A stretch of 64,000 nucleotides of DNA from Portunus trituberculatus. Taxonomy: Eukaryota > Arthropoda > Malacostraca > Decapoda > Portunidae. The stretch is from NCBI RefSeq assembly GCF_017591435.1, contig NC_059268.1, positions 13,765,184 through 13,829,183 on the forward strand. The letters run 5' to 3'. Both the position numbers and the translations under genes were made by a program. A model generated the notes under the pieces. The model worked only from the letters and a program-made list of their open reading frames with translations, did no database searches and had not been told where the DNA came from. The number at the start of each line of letters is the position of its first letter. Position 1 is the stretch's first letter. Below, in pieces: positions 35,004 to 48,704 of the stretch.

Positions 35004-35520
35004 ATGAACCTCCCTGCTACATCTCTACTGTTATGTGTCTGAATAAATATTTCCGTCGCATTATATTGTCTTTGCCACACTCGACGCTAATATATGAAAA
35101 GACTCCATCTCGACGAGCAAAATTTAAATGCGAGGTAATGAGCGTCCCCTGCACCTCTTCCTCCCGCCGCTCCCCGTCTTTTATTCTACCTAGACCCACA
35201 GAAGCACCCCGCCACCCACTCCCACTCCCCACCGTTGCCCTCTAAAGTCTTCTACAACCTAGAGAGATAGAGGGAGAGAGAATAATTTGTTGATCTGTGC
35301 TGACATGTAATTAAAGTTTGTGGTTATTAATGAGCATTTCGTAACCATCTTGCTTTATTTACATCACCAGAATAGGTTACTAATCTCTGCAGTTGTATAG
35401 GTAAAATTCAAGGAAGGTTTCATAAAGGAATTGAAATGCTCATTGATTTGGCCTAGCACATCTTCAAGCCATCATAATAAAGCAAAGAAAAAGATTCATT
35501 TACTGCCTAACACTATTTTT

Positions 35521-35731
35521 TTTTTATACCATGTGGGCTTTTCACGGGAATTTATGGGATAAAGGAGATATTTTTTAGGGTACCTCCTATCTCAAAGCCC
35601 ACCCGCTAGGAAACCGTTCCCTTGAGTGAGGAAGCCCAACCTACACTCAGACCATGGACAGGATTCGAACCCGTGAGCTTGGAGACCTCTCGGATCCCAA
35701 AGCACGCATGGTTCCACTGTACCACGACGAT
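35521..35731 (-). mobile_element. tRNA-derived SINE, family A, copy 2
   Basis: On the minus strand the head contains TGGTACAGTGGAACC and an intact B box (GGGTTCGAATCC), and the element ends ATGGTATAAAAAAAA, which defines the 3' tail of the family. It is the best-preserved copy here. Confidence 0.87.
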
Positions 35732-36323
35732 ATCAGTGAGTGTGTGAAATCCTGAAGCTGCAGTATTCACTTTTAGCTGCGATACATCGGCCCCAAACTC
35801 TAAATAAATAAAAGAAACTAAATCCTTTGTGTCTGAAATCAAATCATGCTTCCAAACAGATTTCCACTTTGCTAATCCAACACAATGGCGAGCTGTACGA
35901 CTGAGCCTTTTTACAGCCACGTACGCAACTCATCCAGTCCCAAATTTAACTCACATTACGTAAACGGATCCATACGTGTCGCTCACCAGAGAGTTTGGAA
36001 TAGTTCGCAGTTTAATGAATGTGAATACGAACCGTCATTTCTGGCAATCCCACCCCCACTTTTTCTATTTTCTTGTTCTCTTTTTTTTTTTTTTTTTTTA
36101 CTTATTTCGTGCTATTCTTGTTTATTTCTTTTCCACGGGCCATAAAAGTCTCATAGATATCCCATTGACAAGACTTGCTCCCAGAAAATTCCCTACAAAA
36201 ATGGTTAGATTAGATTACGTTAGGGTAGCATACAATTCAATAGCTTCTTTTACCATGGGAGGAATTCATCTTGGAGTTATTTTGAGTGTATTTTTTTCAA
36301 TGAGGAAATCTTTGCGTGTGGAA

Positions 36324-36525
36324 TTAACCTCTTCAATACAGGGACACATTTTTGCCTTGAGATTTGTGCCCGGTTAGACCATTTTAGGAAGAGTCTATGA
36401 AGGTCAGAAGATTAATGGTCAGTCTCCACTATTTTCGTCCCCACATAAGTTTCTGAAGCTGCATAAAATCACCAAATAGTAAGCAGAATGAATATGGAAA
36501 CGCATCATGCTATTCAAGGGGTTAA
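36324..36525 (-). mobile_element. TTAA-flanked MITE, copy 4 (piggyBac-like)
   Basis: The ends are TTAACCTCTTCAATACAG and TATTCAAGGGGTTAA. At 202 bp it is the shortest copy, with a small internal deletion around 36370-36390. Confidence 0.8.
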
Positions 36526-36684
36526 ACTTTGATGAATTACACAGATCTTTTTTTATAATTTTCCTTGATCATAGACTAGACTTCCCGTGCTTGTGTCTGT
36601 GTAAAGAAAACGCAGCTGAAATTGGCTGTCTGGCGCCTTCCTTTTAATTTATTTTCTCCTTGAACCATTATTTCAAGTTACCAT

Positions 36685-36685
<1 letters not shown>

Positions 36686-36735
<50 letters not shown>
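36686..36735. repeat. (GT)n microsatellite
   Basis: 50 bp. Confidence 0.98.
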
Positions 36736-36737
<2 letters not shown>

Positions 36738-36783
36738 TAAGTTTGTAGCTACGTGGAGATGCTTTTAGAGAAGATGTTGGGTG

Positions 36784-36995
<212 letters not shown>

Positions 36996-37897
36996 ATCTT
37001 AGCGCTTGAAAGATGAGGATTTTTACAGACGTGTTTTCTTACGTGTTTGGCGCAGCGGCTTCGTGTTTTTCTTTTCTTTTTTATTGTGATTGGGTGTGCG
37101 TGAGTGTGAACAGCTGATCAACACCACACGTGCCTCTGGAGCTGGGCTGAGGGACGCCGCCCTGACCTTCACCTGCTATGACCTTGAGAATCCTTCATCC
37201 TCCTTTACAAGATTTTCTTTCTCTTTCTCTCCTTCTTTTCTCTCTTTTTTCTTGATCTCTTTCTTACTTTTTTCTCTTTATCTCTTTCTTTTCTTCGTCT
37301 GTCTGCCTGTCTTATTTTCTGTCTGTCTTCTATATTCCTCTTTCGTTCCTTTTTTCCCTTTCCTTTCTTTTTTTACCTTATAGATTTGTTAATTATTCTG
37401 CCTTTCGATCTTCCATCCCTGCCACCACCACCACTACTACCATCACCACCATCACCACCACCAATATCCACCACCTTGTTTTGAGTTGCGTGCCTTCGTG
37501 ATGGTAGTGACGGCGTGGGTTCTCTCATCTCGTCTTCCTTGCCCCAGATCTCCTCAGAGCTACGTTAACTTCCTTAAACCCGCGGCAGTTTCAGTCTAGT
37601 TTCAGAGTTACTCGTTCCGAATTACACTTACTCTTGTTTGCTAAGTGTAATTAACTCCGTCCCTGTTGATGACACAATGGCATCCTCTATCTGCATGAGT
37701 GCCTATTCAATTCTAACCAAACGTAACTGAACACGAATAAAACTGCAAATACGCGAAGATTTCAACTAATCCATTACACATTTTGCTGGTAATGTTATCT
37801 CATCCTACGTAAGTTCTCCACGTAATTATATTAAACTGAAAGAAAAGGCCATAAGAGTTAGAGGGTTAAAAGCTGGTGGAAACTGGATGAATTACGC

Positions 37898-37899
<2 letters not shown>

Positions 37900-37993
<94 letters not shown>
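37900..37993. repeat. (CA)n microsatellite
   Basis: About 94 bp. Confidence 0.99.
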
Positions 37994-37994
<1 letters not shown>

Positions 37995-38352
37995 ACACTC
38001 ACAATTCCTTATTATCTTCCAGCCAAGAGCACAGGGAGGGAGTAAGAAAAGCCAGAAAGGGCAGGCTGTGCAGTGGCTTATAACACAAAATTTAAGCTAA
38101 CTCTGGTCAATGGGTGTCTGAGAAGGGTTTGTCTTGTCTTAAAATGTTCCTAGCTGGGGGAGTTTACATTTGAGACTATGGTAATGGAAGAGTTCGACAA
38201 GGATGCTTCTATTACTCATAATTCCATAAAATAGCCTTACCTTTCTTTTCTCTTGAGTCTAAAGCTTCTTATGTCAAGTCCGAAGCTTCATATGGTGTCA
38301 CTGATTTCACTCGTTAATTTCTCTTAGGGTATCTTCTTCTTTACCCAACCTA

Positions 38353-38353
<1 letters not shown>

Positions 38354-38426
<73 letters not shown>
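38354..38426. repeat. (CT)n microsatellite
   Basis: 73 bp. Confidence 0.98.
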
Positions 38427-38429
<3 letters not shown>

Positions 38430-38754
38430 ATTCTTTCCTTGGCTGGCCGTGTCTTATTTCATTCACTTCCATATATACACCAGTTCTTTTCTTCTTCTTT
38501 TCTACCGACATATTGTTCATCCCTTCTTTGAATAAGCTTTTTTTTCCCAATGGTACTTATCCTTGCTTATTGTATGAAAAAAAACATCTCTCTCCTTTGA
38601 CAAATCGTGATTGTTATCGAAACCAGTACATTGTTGTCTGTCCTTGGTCTTGGAAGTTATTGTGTACTGTTTGAGAGAACAATGAGTGAGTTATGGGAAA
38701 TTATGTTTGTGTGTTGTTACATAGACTTAATACAGAGAACCATTTATTTTTATG

Positions 38755-38755
<1 letters not shown>

Positions 38756-38788
<33 letters not shown>
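38756..38788. repeat. (TG)n just upstream of the 38800 exon candidate
   Basis: About 33 bp, followed by TTTGTTTTTCAG. Confidence 0.96.
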
Positions 38789-38791
<3 letters not shown>

Positions 38792-38799
38792 TTTTTCAG

Positions 38800-38892
38800 G
38801 AAGTGTGTGGACAAATGAGTTAACACGCAGCCAATCATCACACCCAGACATCATTCAAGGCACGGTGGTTGGTCACTCACTAAACTTTGGCG
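38800..38892 (+). other. Candidate 93-nt exon upstream of the FN3 exon
   Basis: A (TG)n tract and GTTTTTCAG precede an open stretch that ends GGCG|GTAAAT. The segment is 93 nt, enters and leaves with one codon base (1-1 phase), and its last G would join the AC of the FN3 exon as GAC (Asp). The translation (SVWTNELTRSQSS... SLNFG) has no recognisable Ig or FN3 signature, and its base composition is unlike the FN3 exon. It may be a chance arrangement. Confidence 0.15.
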
Positions 38893-39111
38893 GTAAATAA
38901 GATTAATTAGGCCCCTGCCCAGCCGTGGAATCATGGAGGCTGGTGATGATGATTAGGATGAGGATTAATTAGTCGTGATATCATATATGCATACAAATGA
39001 TTTAGTTGTAATATGATTCCGTGAAATTAATTCGAGCAAATGCCACGAAGATATTTCATACTGATGAGCTCAAGGTTAATTATCCATTAGCAACACGTGA
39101 CGAGTCGTAGA

Positions 39112-39115
<4 letters not shown>

Positions 39116-39176
<61 letters not shown>

Positions 39177-39180
39177 GCGT
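39116..39180. repeat. (GT)n microsatellite
   Basis: GT with GC interruptions at the 3' end. Confidence 0.97.
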
Positions 39181-39426
39181 GCCGTGTTTGTATATATAAC
39201 ACCTTTCCTTCACGATGCAATAGTTCTCAATTTTCAAGGTGGTTCTTATATTCTATTCCTAACGAAGCTGTGGAACATTACTTGCCCAATGAAACTGTGA
39301 ACGTTGAGAACTTTGAAGTGTTTTAATTTAAGGGTAGATTATTTGACAAGACGCCGGACCCTTAATAAGGTCATGTGGCCGTCAGCCCAGAGGGAGCCTT
39401 ATTTTCCACTTTGTTAGACTGGCGGT

Positions 39427-39644
39427 AATGGTGGTGGTGGTGGTGGTGGTGGTGGTGGTGGAGGAGGAGGAAAATGATAACAACGATGACGATAAGGACG
39501 AGAAGGGTTATGGAAATAGGGAAAGGAAATGGGAGGTAGTGAAGAAGACGAATAGGAATGTTGATAATGATAGATTACATACAACATCTTCTACTGTTGT
39601 TGCTACTACTTTTTAAACAACTTCTACTACCACTACTACTACTC

Positions 39645-39687
<43 letters not shown>

Positions 39688-39812
39688 TAATAATAGTAGT
39701 AGTAATTCTATCTTCTTTCTGCTTTTCCTTTCTTTTTATTTTTCTTCATATTCTTCTACTTCTACTTTTACTTCCACTTCTACATCTACTACGACTACTA
39801 GTACTGCTGCTG

Positions 39813-39857
<45 letters not shown>

Positions 39858-39900
39858 ACTAATAATAATAATAATAATAATGATAACAACAACAATAATA
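39427..39900. repeat. Cluster of triplet repeats before the FN3 exon: (GGT)n, (TAA)n, (CTA)n, (TAA)n
   Basis: GGT at 39430-39463, TAA at 39643-39700, imperfect TCT/ACT at 39745-39800, CTA at 39812-39857, TAA at 39858-39880. It ends about 50 bp before the exon's acceptor, so the acceptor region lies between triplet repeats and coding sequence. Confidence 0.95.
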
Positions 39901-39950
39901 ACATCATCCTACCAGTAGCCATCTCTTCATCGCATTTCTCTCCCTCACAG

Positions 39951-40074
39951 ACAAGCCAGACCCTCCCGGCCGCCCGCTTGTAATGGGCTTCACCTCGCGC
40001 TCCGTCAACCTGTCGTGGACCGCCTCGCCAGACAACCACAACTCGCTCATCTCGCACTACATCGTCCATATCAG
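39951..40074 (+). CDS. Internal exon encoding the N-terminal half of a fibronectin type III domain
   Basis: This 124-nt exon follows a good acceptor (a pyrimidine tract ending TCCCTCACAG) and ends at a perfect donor (TCAG then GTGAGT at 40075). It enters with one base of a codon supplied upstream (G would give Asp) and leaves two bases, AG, of a codon. The reading is xKPDPPGRPLVMGF, then TSRSVNLSW, then SPDNHNSLISHYIVHI and a split Arg/Ser. This is the FN3 pattern: proline-rich A strand, the B-strand Trp in a SVNLSW context, the C-strand Tyr in a SHYIV context. Such domains occur in arthropod cell-surface adhesion molecules and receptors (sidekick, Dscam, contactin and LAR-type proteins) and bind partners outside the cell. 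The rest of the domain must lie on a later exon. The exon is GC-rich with C/G-ending codons, unlike the AT-rich flanks. I cannot name the gene. No other exon of similar quality is visible, so the flanking introns are long. Confidence 0.82.
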
Positions 40075-40281
40075 GTGAGTGTCAGGTGTTGCTCGCCACT
40101 CAAGGCTCCTCATCCACGCTCCCAGCTAGCTTTCTCTCACTCTGTAGCTCGGTAGTCTTGGTTGATAGTTGTGATTCTGTATTGATTTGTGGTTTTGTGC
40201 TGTGTATCAAGTTTGAAGGGATGTGGTTATGATGAAAGTCCACTATTTTTCAGGTTTTGTAAGGCCAGCAGGTCAGGATGC

Positions 40282-40495
40282 TTAAGCCCTTCAATACTGA
40301 GACGCACTTTTACCTTGATTTTGGGGTATGATTAGACGATTTTATTTGAATTAGGAAGGGTCTATGGAGGTCAAAAAGATGAATAGCTAATATCTTTACT
40401 ATTCTTATTCCAACATGTTTTTCTGTAGCTGTATAAAATCACCAAATAGTAACCAGAAGGAATATGAAAACGCGTCCTGGTACTGAATAGATTAA
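40282..40495 (-). mobile_element. TTAA-flanked MITE, copy 5 (piggyBac-like), just downstream of the FN3 exon
   Basis: The ends are TTAAGCCCTTCAATACTG and GGTACTGAATAGATTAA. It is 214 bp. It begins 208 bp after the FN3 exon's donor site, so it lies in the intron close to a functional splice site. Confidence 0.82.
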
Positions 40496-41365
40496 GATTG
40501 AGGGAAAAATTATAAAGACTGCAGATGTGAATGATGTGTTTTTTTCGCACTAGTGACGACAACTGTACATAATCCTCACTCCTCCCCCACACACACACAC
40601 ACACACTTGTATACGCATTTCACAGAGTCTTTCACCTAAGTTTATGAATTTGTGGCTCATGGTGAGAAGTTAGCGTGCGATCTGGACACCAACCAATTTC
40701 AAACTCCAAAAATGTCCCGAGCCAGATGATGTCCTGGCTCCGAATCCTTGGTACATTTGCGAGGCGGAGTCTAGATACGGATGCAAGTGCCTTTAGTATG
40801 GTACAGCAAGATGTGCCTAGGTTGCACTTCTGGGGCGGCACTAAATTACAAGGCGTCATTCGTGGCACTCCCGCCGTCCCTCTCCGTCCCTCGCACAGAC
40901 ACACGCCTCCTCTTGGTGCTGAGGCCATTAAGGGAGGGAATAAATTCGAGGGGAAACTGAGAGCTGAAAGAATTTAGAATGTTAGTCGTACTTAAAATTA
41001 TAATGTGCACCCATATGCAGACAGCGGTGTTTGGGAAGCGGTGATGACAGAAAAGGTGTTGTTTTTGTGGGTGAAAATACGGTTTGGATTAATAACGTAT
41101 ATGCCAACCATCCTCACTCCTTTTCTGTCTTGAATTAGATTTCTCACTGACATTTTTTAACAGAGACAAACTTTATCAATTTTGCTTTTTTTCACTGTCT
41201 CTCGCTTCGTTGCCCCATTCCTTGTGTAAAAAGTTAAACCAGAATGAGCACTTTTAGTAATAAATACCTCAGCTTACAGTCTCGTAGGATCTACTATTAC
41301 TTGTTCTTCCTTTATGTTCATGTGTTCTTTTGCGAGTTTTAGTGGCAGACAGAAATCCAGTGAAT

Positions 41366-41369
<4 letters not shown>

Positions 41370-41419
<50 letters not shown>
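41370..41419. repeat. (GA)n microsatellite
   Basis: 50 bp. Confidence 0.98.
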
Positions 41420-41422
<3 letters not shown>

Positions 41423-41882
41423 TAAAGAGCGAGTAAATCCAGTACATATTTTTCGAAGAGTTTGCACAAAGTACCACTCGTTCCTTGGCTGTCCGTCCCC
41501 GCTACACCAGACAGCGGAAACAGACAGCAGACAAGCCTTCAAGTTTGAGTTACGGAAAGCCGACTATATTTTTTCCTCTTGACACAAACTTTCAACGTGT
41601 TACTGGAGATAAACCAGGGGAGGTGAAAGCCAGTTAGGTTAAATTTCGGATGACGTCAGAGCCATCACGCCGCTTCAACAGATGTCCTGGAGCCGTCACA
41701 CTACTTAGATACTTGCTATGTGGCTGTTTCTCCTTGACAGAACATCAAAGAATAAACTTGTTGAGTTAAAACTATCATTATAGAACTGCATCCGTCTCAC
41801 AGGAAAAGTAAAATTATAAACACACATTTCATTACCGTATTACTTTTTCGTTGCAAGTTATTATTTATTTATTTTTTTATTT

Positions 41883-42105
41883 ATGTCTTTTTAGTTTTTA
41901 CGTCCGGTTTCCCTGCTACATTAGGGCTAGGACGGTACCTCCTAACAGAGAAGTCAGGAGGACTTTGATTTTGGCATTTAGGAACCGTTAAGCCTTAGTG
42001 GATGCCCTTCCTAACCTCGGACCGTGGCTAGGAGTCGAACCCGTGCGCTTGAGAACCCATGGGGCCCACAAAGCGCGCGCGGTCCCACTGCACGACGGTT
42101 TTTTA
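41883..42105 (-). mobile_element. tRNA-derived SINE sharing the family A head but with a different body
   Basis: On the minus strand the head (GTGCAGTGGGACC..., B box GGGTTCGACTCC, GCCACGGTCCGAGG) is related to family A. The body (GGAAGGGCATCCACTAAGG... GGAGGTACCGTCC) is different. A T-rich stretch at the + strand start would be its tail. It is probably a sister subfamily or a chimera. Confidence 0.7.
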
Positions 42106-43830
42106 ATTTTGAGAATAATTGCCTTTAATAATTCACATTAGATAAAGTCACTAGGTTAGGCTGATTTTTTTCATTATCTTATGAGACCGACTGAAGCAGA
42201 TATATGTTTTAATCGATATAGTTTAGTATGGAGGGAGACTGTGAGCTTGGAGGACTACTGATCTGTGAAACGATTTGCTGTCCGTGAAAATATAAAGCTT
42301 GACAGAAAAATAATAAATAGATTCGCCAGAGTGAGACGGAGTGATTTTGTGAATTTACCGAATTTAATTAGGGAGCGCTTTTATACTGGCCACGAATAGA
42401 ACAATAGCCTTTAATCACCCACTATTTTTCTAGGGAATCTCAAAGAATTAAAAGAATAACTGCAATTTTTTTTAAACGATCCAGTGGAGAGAAATGCTTT
42501 AGGAGTATCCCCTGTATTAGGACGGATTTGAAGATTTTCTTTGTCACAAATTCACGATATATAATTTATGATTCCTTGATGGAGTTATCACAACTGGAAA
42601 TTATCATGATGTATATAATATGGATAGATTTCAAACTGTAGAACATTACTACAGTGAACAGTCTTAGCCCGTGTTACGACATGAACCTCTACGAGCATGC
42701 CTAAGTTCTGGTAAGTATTGCTGAGATAGTTAATAAGAACTGTACAACCATTAACCCTTTTGTTACGATAAGCAGCAATTCACAGCACTAAGTCATATAT
42801 ATCAAATGTTTTAAGTCCTTACAAGAAAAAAGGTGGAAGAATTTATTTTGCAATTTTTATTCATCGGCTTTTGAACAAGAAACATCTCATCGTGTTTAGT
42901 GACTGAGAAAGATGAGACAAATAACAGAGAAAGAGTCAATGGAAACAAAAAAAAAAAACGTAGGAATGCAGATGTACAGACATACACACAGGAAAACAAA
43001 CACAGATAAAAATAGATAAAAAATTCGAAACTTACAATTTTTGACATTCACCAACTGTAAAAGATAAAGGTTATATTAAAACCCTCGGAATGATTTCAGC
43101 TCAGGCGAACACACACACTTTTCTAATATTATTCTTCCTTGAGCTCTGAATTCATCTCTCGAGGGAAACTTTCTCGGGTATTAGTGAAAATGTTCTCCGT
43201 AGTAATTAGACAAAGGCAGGGAGGGAATTTGCGACACTTTGTGCAGTCATAAGCTTTCTTTCCATGCTCCTCGCTTTTTTCTTGATTCTATTTCACTTAA
43301 CCATCCCTTGCAGCTTTGTGTTTGTATTTCGTTTTCCTCTCATTATTTTGCCTTCGTTTCTCCCTCGGGCTTCGCAGGCGATCGTGGTGCAAGGGCAAGA
43401 CACTAACACCTTTTCTTCCCCTCACCTTTGTCCTCTTCCCTGCAGTTCTCGTGTCAGAAGCTCAATATTTCTTTCCACCTCTTGTCTCTCTTACCTTTCT
43501 CTCCCTCTGTCCTCAGGTAATCCTTCCTTCACCTGTCCACTGTCCACTGTCCTCGTCTTGACTATTTTATGCCCCTCAATCTAAGTTTAAGAAAAGTATA
43601 TCTTGTAAAAAACTGCACGGTAGAGCCCGGTTGTCCATCATTTGTGTTTCTTAGTGATTATTTAATGTTTAGTGAAGTGTATGGTGTTTCTGTATAATGT
43701 ATATAATGACACATGTTCATACGTGCATGCATGATAAGAAATACGTACTAATATGTGTGGAAATATATTATGTACACGAAGTTTGGTCAAGATTTTTCCG
43801 AAAGGTGATGGAAAACAGGGCGTCACTATC
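42106..43830. other. Unique sequence, no gene seen
   Basis: AT-rich, with a piggyBac-like TTAACCCTTTTGTTAC at about 42750 that lacks a partner. The gaps 40500-41365 and 41420-41880 are likewise without recognisable features. Confidence 0.55.
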
Positions 43831-43833
43831 TAC

Positions 43834-43893
43834 CCTCCTCCTCCTCCTCCTCCTCCTCCTCCTCCTCCTCCTCCTCCTCCTCCTCCTCCTCCT
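43834..43893. repeat. (CCT)n triplet array
   Basis: About 20 CCT units, slightly degenerate at the 3' end. Confidence 0.97.
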
Positions 43894-44015
43894 ACTCCTA
43901 CTTCTGCTTATCCTTCTCCTCTTCCACCTCTCAGCCTTTCCCGGTACCGCTTTTAGTTCCCTTTTCAGCTTCAGACAAACAATCTTGCTCCTCGACAACC
44001 AGCTTTCCCTTTCCT

Positions 44016-44020
<5 letters not shown>

Positions 44021-44073
<53 letters not shown>

Positions 44074-44199
44074 CTCGCTCTCGCTATCCCTCTCTCTCTC
44101 CAGCCACTCAAGCCTCAACGCCAACCAAATAATCTTTACGTAGGCGAACCAGATACTGCACTCACAAGGCTGATACTGATGCGATGAATCCGTGGCGTA

Positions 44200-44249
<50 letters not shown>
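44021..44249. repeat. (CT)n at 44021-44070 and (GA)n at 44202-44249, inverted pair
   Basis: Complementary arrays of about 50 and 48 bp separated by about 130 bp, with CTCTCG variants after the first. Confidence 0.97.
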
Positions 44250-46100
<1,851 letters not shown>

Positions 46101-46109
46101 TTTCTCATT

Positions 46110-46985
46110 AAGCGTGTTGGGAAGTGGCTATTTTTTGACAGGGTTTGAAAGTAATGCTGTTTTTTTTCCTTCACCGAGAGCGAGGCCAAGGATATTACCA
46201 GGTTACTCATTGGCTTTGCGTGTTCCCTTTATATATTTTTGCCTGGCTGGGATTGCTTCGTCATTTGCTTGTCCAGTCTGGCCATTGACTCAAAACCAAA
46301 TTTATGAATCGACTCCATAAATAGGTTTGTCTCCAAAGGGAAAATTACAGAAGGATGATTACGGGACATCGACATCAAAAGGCTTCATTCAGATCATCCA
46401 TCGCTGATTCTGGATTCATATTTCAGAAAGACTATACATTAACATGTCTTTTTATGATTGAAAATAGGCAATGATTGTGTTACTCCATGAAGTATGTCTT
46501 GTTATTGCCGGTGAGGCGGATTTTCTAAAAGGCTTGAATTTTGTCAGGCTTTCATATTGCTCTTATTGCTATATAGACAACGTACGTGTGTGTGTGTGTG
46601 TGTGTGTGTGTTAGAGAGAGAGAAAAGCGTGTGACCATGTGTATGACCGTGCGTGCGTGACGTGCTTGCGTGAGTCAAACTTCCTTGCCACAATAACACT
46701 CCCTGCCTCTTGAGAACCCAAAGAAGAAGTAGGTGTGCAGAGGTGGCGTGACTTACTTTGACGATTTGAAGTGCTGGAGTGGCATGCCGGGAGCTCCTGA
46801 AGGCGTGTGTGGTGGAGAACTAATTGTTGCAACCCTACAAGTGGTGGCGCCTTTGTGTTGGCTCAGCGGGAGTAGAGGAAATTAAAAGCAGGACACGAAA
46901 GGAGTGCAGAGGATAAAGGTAAGGATAAAGGTGCTGAAGGATTAATCTTGCCTTGTTCTTTTGTACATGTGTGTAATCGTCTCTT
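46110..46985. other. Unique sequence, no gene seen
   Basis: Nothing beyond a short GT/GA array at 46587-46623. The gaps 49555-50135 and 50535-51260 are also without features. Confidence 0.6.
46587..46623. repeat. (GT)n followed by a short (GA)n
   Basis: GT to about 46611, then GAGAGAGA. Confidence 0.95.
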
Positions 46986-46987
46986 TG

Positions 46988-47141
<154 letters not shown>

Positions 47142-47216
47142 GACTCTTTCACGTGGGAGTTTTGAAGACGCTTATTCTTTAGTATTTCATTATCCATTTG
47201 ACATTTTCCATAAGAA

Positions 47217-47372
47217 CTTTGAACTCTCAGTGGACCTTTTTTTCCCCTTTTTATCTTTGGCCAGTTCTCCTATCACATAAAAACACCAAGAATCTTACCA
47301 GTCTAATAAAAACCTAGAAAACACACATTATATTCACTGTCTTTTGAACATTCTTAGATATTTCTGTAGGTA
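47217..47372 (+). repeat. Tandem duplication unit 1, related to the non-LTR element's 3' tail
   Basis: A 156-bp unit begins CTTTGAACTCTCAGTGGACC and contains TTGGCCAGTTCTCCTATCAC followed by ATAAAAACACC. The TTGGCCAGTT(C/T)(T/C)CC block and its pyrimidine-rich lead-in resemble the end of the retrotransposon remnant at about 49480-49550. Confidence 0.8.
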
Positions 47373-47505
47373 CTTTGAACTCTCAGTGGACCTTTTTCCG
47401 CTTTCTTTTTTGGCCAGTTCTCCTATCACATAAAAACACCAAGAATCTTACCAGTCTAATAAAAACCTAGAAAACACGCATTATATTCACTATCTCCTGC
47501 ACATT
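47373..47505 (+). repeat. Tandem duplication unit 2
   Basis: A second copy of the preceding unit with a few substitutions. It is truncated after ATTATATTCACTATCTCCTG, where similarity fades. Confidence 0.85.
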
Positions 47506-47599
47506 CCTCTCCCCGCGAACCGTATGGTAATATAATTTATCCCCGCTCCACCTGCCCGCATTCTCCCCCGCTGTTTTTAAAAGGCCTCCCCTTGGATAA

Positions 47600-48240
47600 A
47601 CATTTCATCCCTTTATACTCTGCCTTCTTACCCATAAATTTTCGCTTTCTTCTCTCCTCTCCCGCTTCTCGCCTCTCTCTTTGTGCACACTCACGCATCC
47701 GCACAAATCTGGAGGGCGCCCTAACGAGGAGGAGGTTCGCTATTGTGTGGTGTCGATCTCTCTTCTTTAATACTCAGGACTTCACTAATGCATTCCTTCA
47801 CTGTATTCTCGTCTTGTTCCTCCTCCTTGACTTCTTTCCTCTTTTTTTTTTTCTTTCTTTTTATATGTCTTTTATTTTTGTCTCCTGAATTTTTTCCTAT
47901 TTTTTCTTTCTTTCTCTCGTTCTGCTGCGTCGTTGTAGATTTTTTGTTTTTTCTCGTTTTTTTCTTGTTTGTGTCTTCATAATTAATACTTTTTGCCATC
48001 TCTTTCTTTACATCTTTTCTCTCTCCTACACATCGTTCTCTTTTATCTCATCTCTCTTTACTTTTCTTCTATCCATTTTTTTCCATTATTTTACTTTGTT
48101 TTTGGTTTTTTCCTCGCATTTCTTATTCATTCTTTCTCTCTGTTCCCAAATTTTTACCCACTCTTGTTTTATCTTTTCTCTCTCTCTCTCTTCTTCATTA
48201 TAATTTATGCCTTAAATGTTTCTGCGCACCTTCTTTCCCT
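47600..48240. repeat. Second pyrimidine-rich low-complexity stretch
   Basis: T/C-rich on the + strand with TTTTCTTT-type runs; no gene seen. It precedes the non-LTR remnant. Confidence 0.85.
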
Positions 48241-48704
48241 CTGACATCTTTAGTTGCTGCCATCAAAAGCTTGCGTCGCACAGAATCATGTTTCATTTTA
48301 TATACGTACAATACTCCTCAAAAAATTTACTGTTCTCGCATTCGTAGACAGGCGACCTTTCCAACACAAGATGCGGACCAGACTATAAACTTTTACACCA
48401 TTTATTTATTAGAGCGAGTTTTGGGGAATGTCATACAGTTTTCAGAGTCTTGTAAATGCCACACTCACATTGATCAAGATTTCATAACGCTTCCTCTCTC
48501 CAGTTCCTTCCTTATGGGTGTCTCAAATAGGACGACAGATTCACTATGTTTATATGCTTGCTTTACGTTAACTAGTTGGGGAATGTTGACTTTTTTTCCT
48601 CGTGACTTTTTCATTTTCCTTTGCTTTTTTCTTTTGTGTTACATTATTTTCCTTGTAACTTTTTGTTTTCCTTGCTAGAGAATCGTAACTTTTTTTTTTT
48701 CCAC

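Noticed and set aside
42748..42765. Another piggyBac-like terminus (TTAACCCTTTTGTTAC)
   Set aside because: No inverse partner within several hundred bases; the same holds for GGTCAAAGGGTTAA near 3327-3340.
48271..48678. 135-codon frame upstream of the retrotransposon remnant as part of its reverse transcriptase
   Set aside because: No reverse transcriptase motif is visible in it and its composition follows T-rich DNA.
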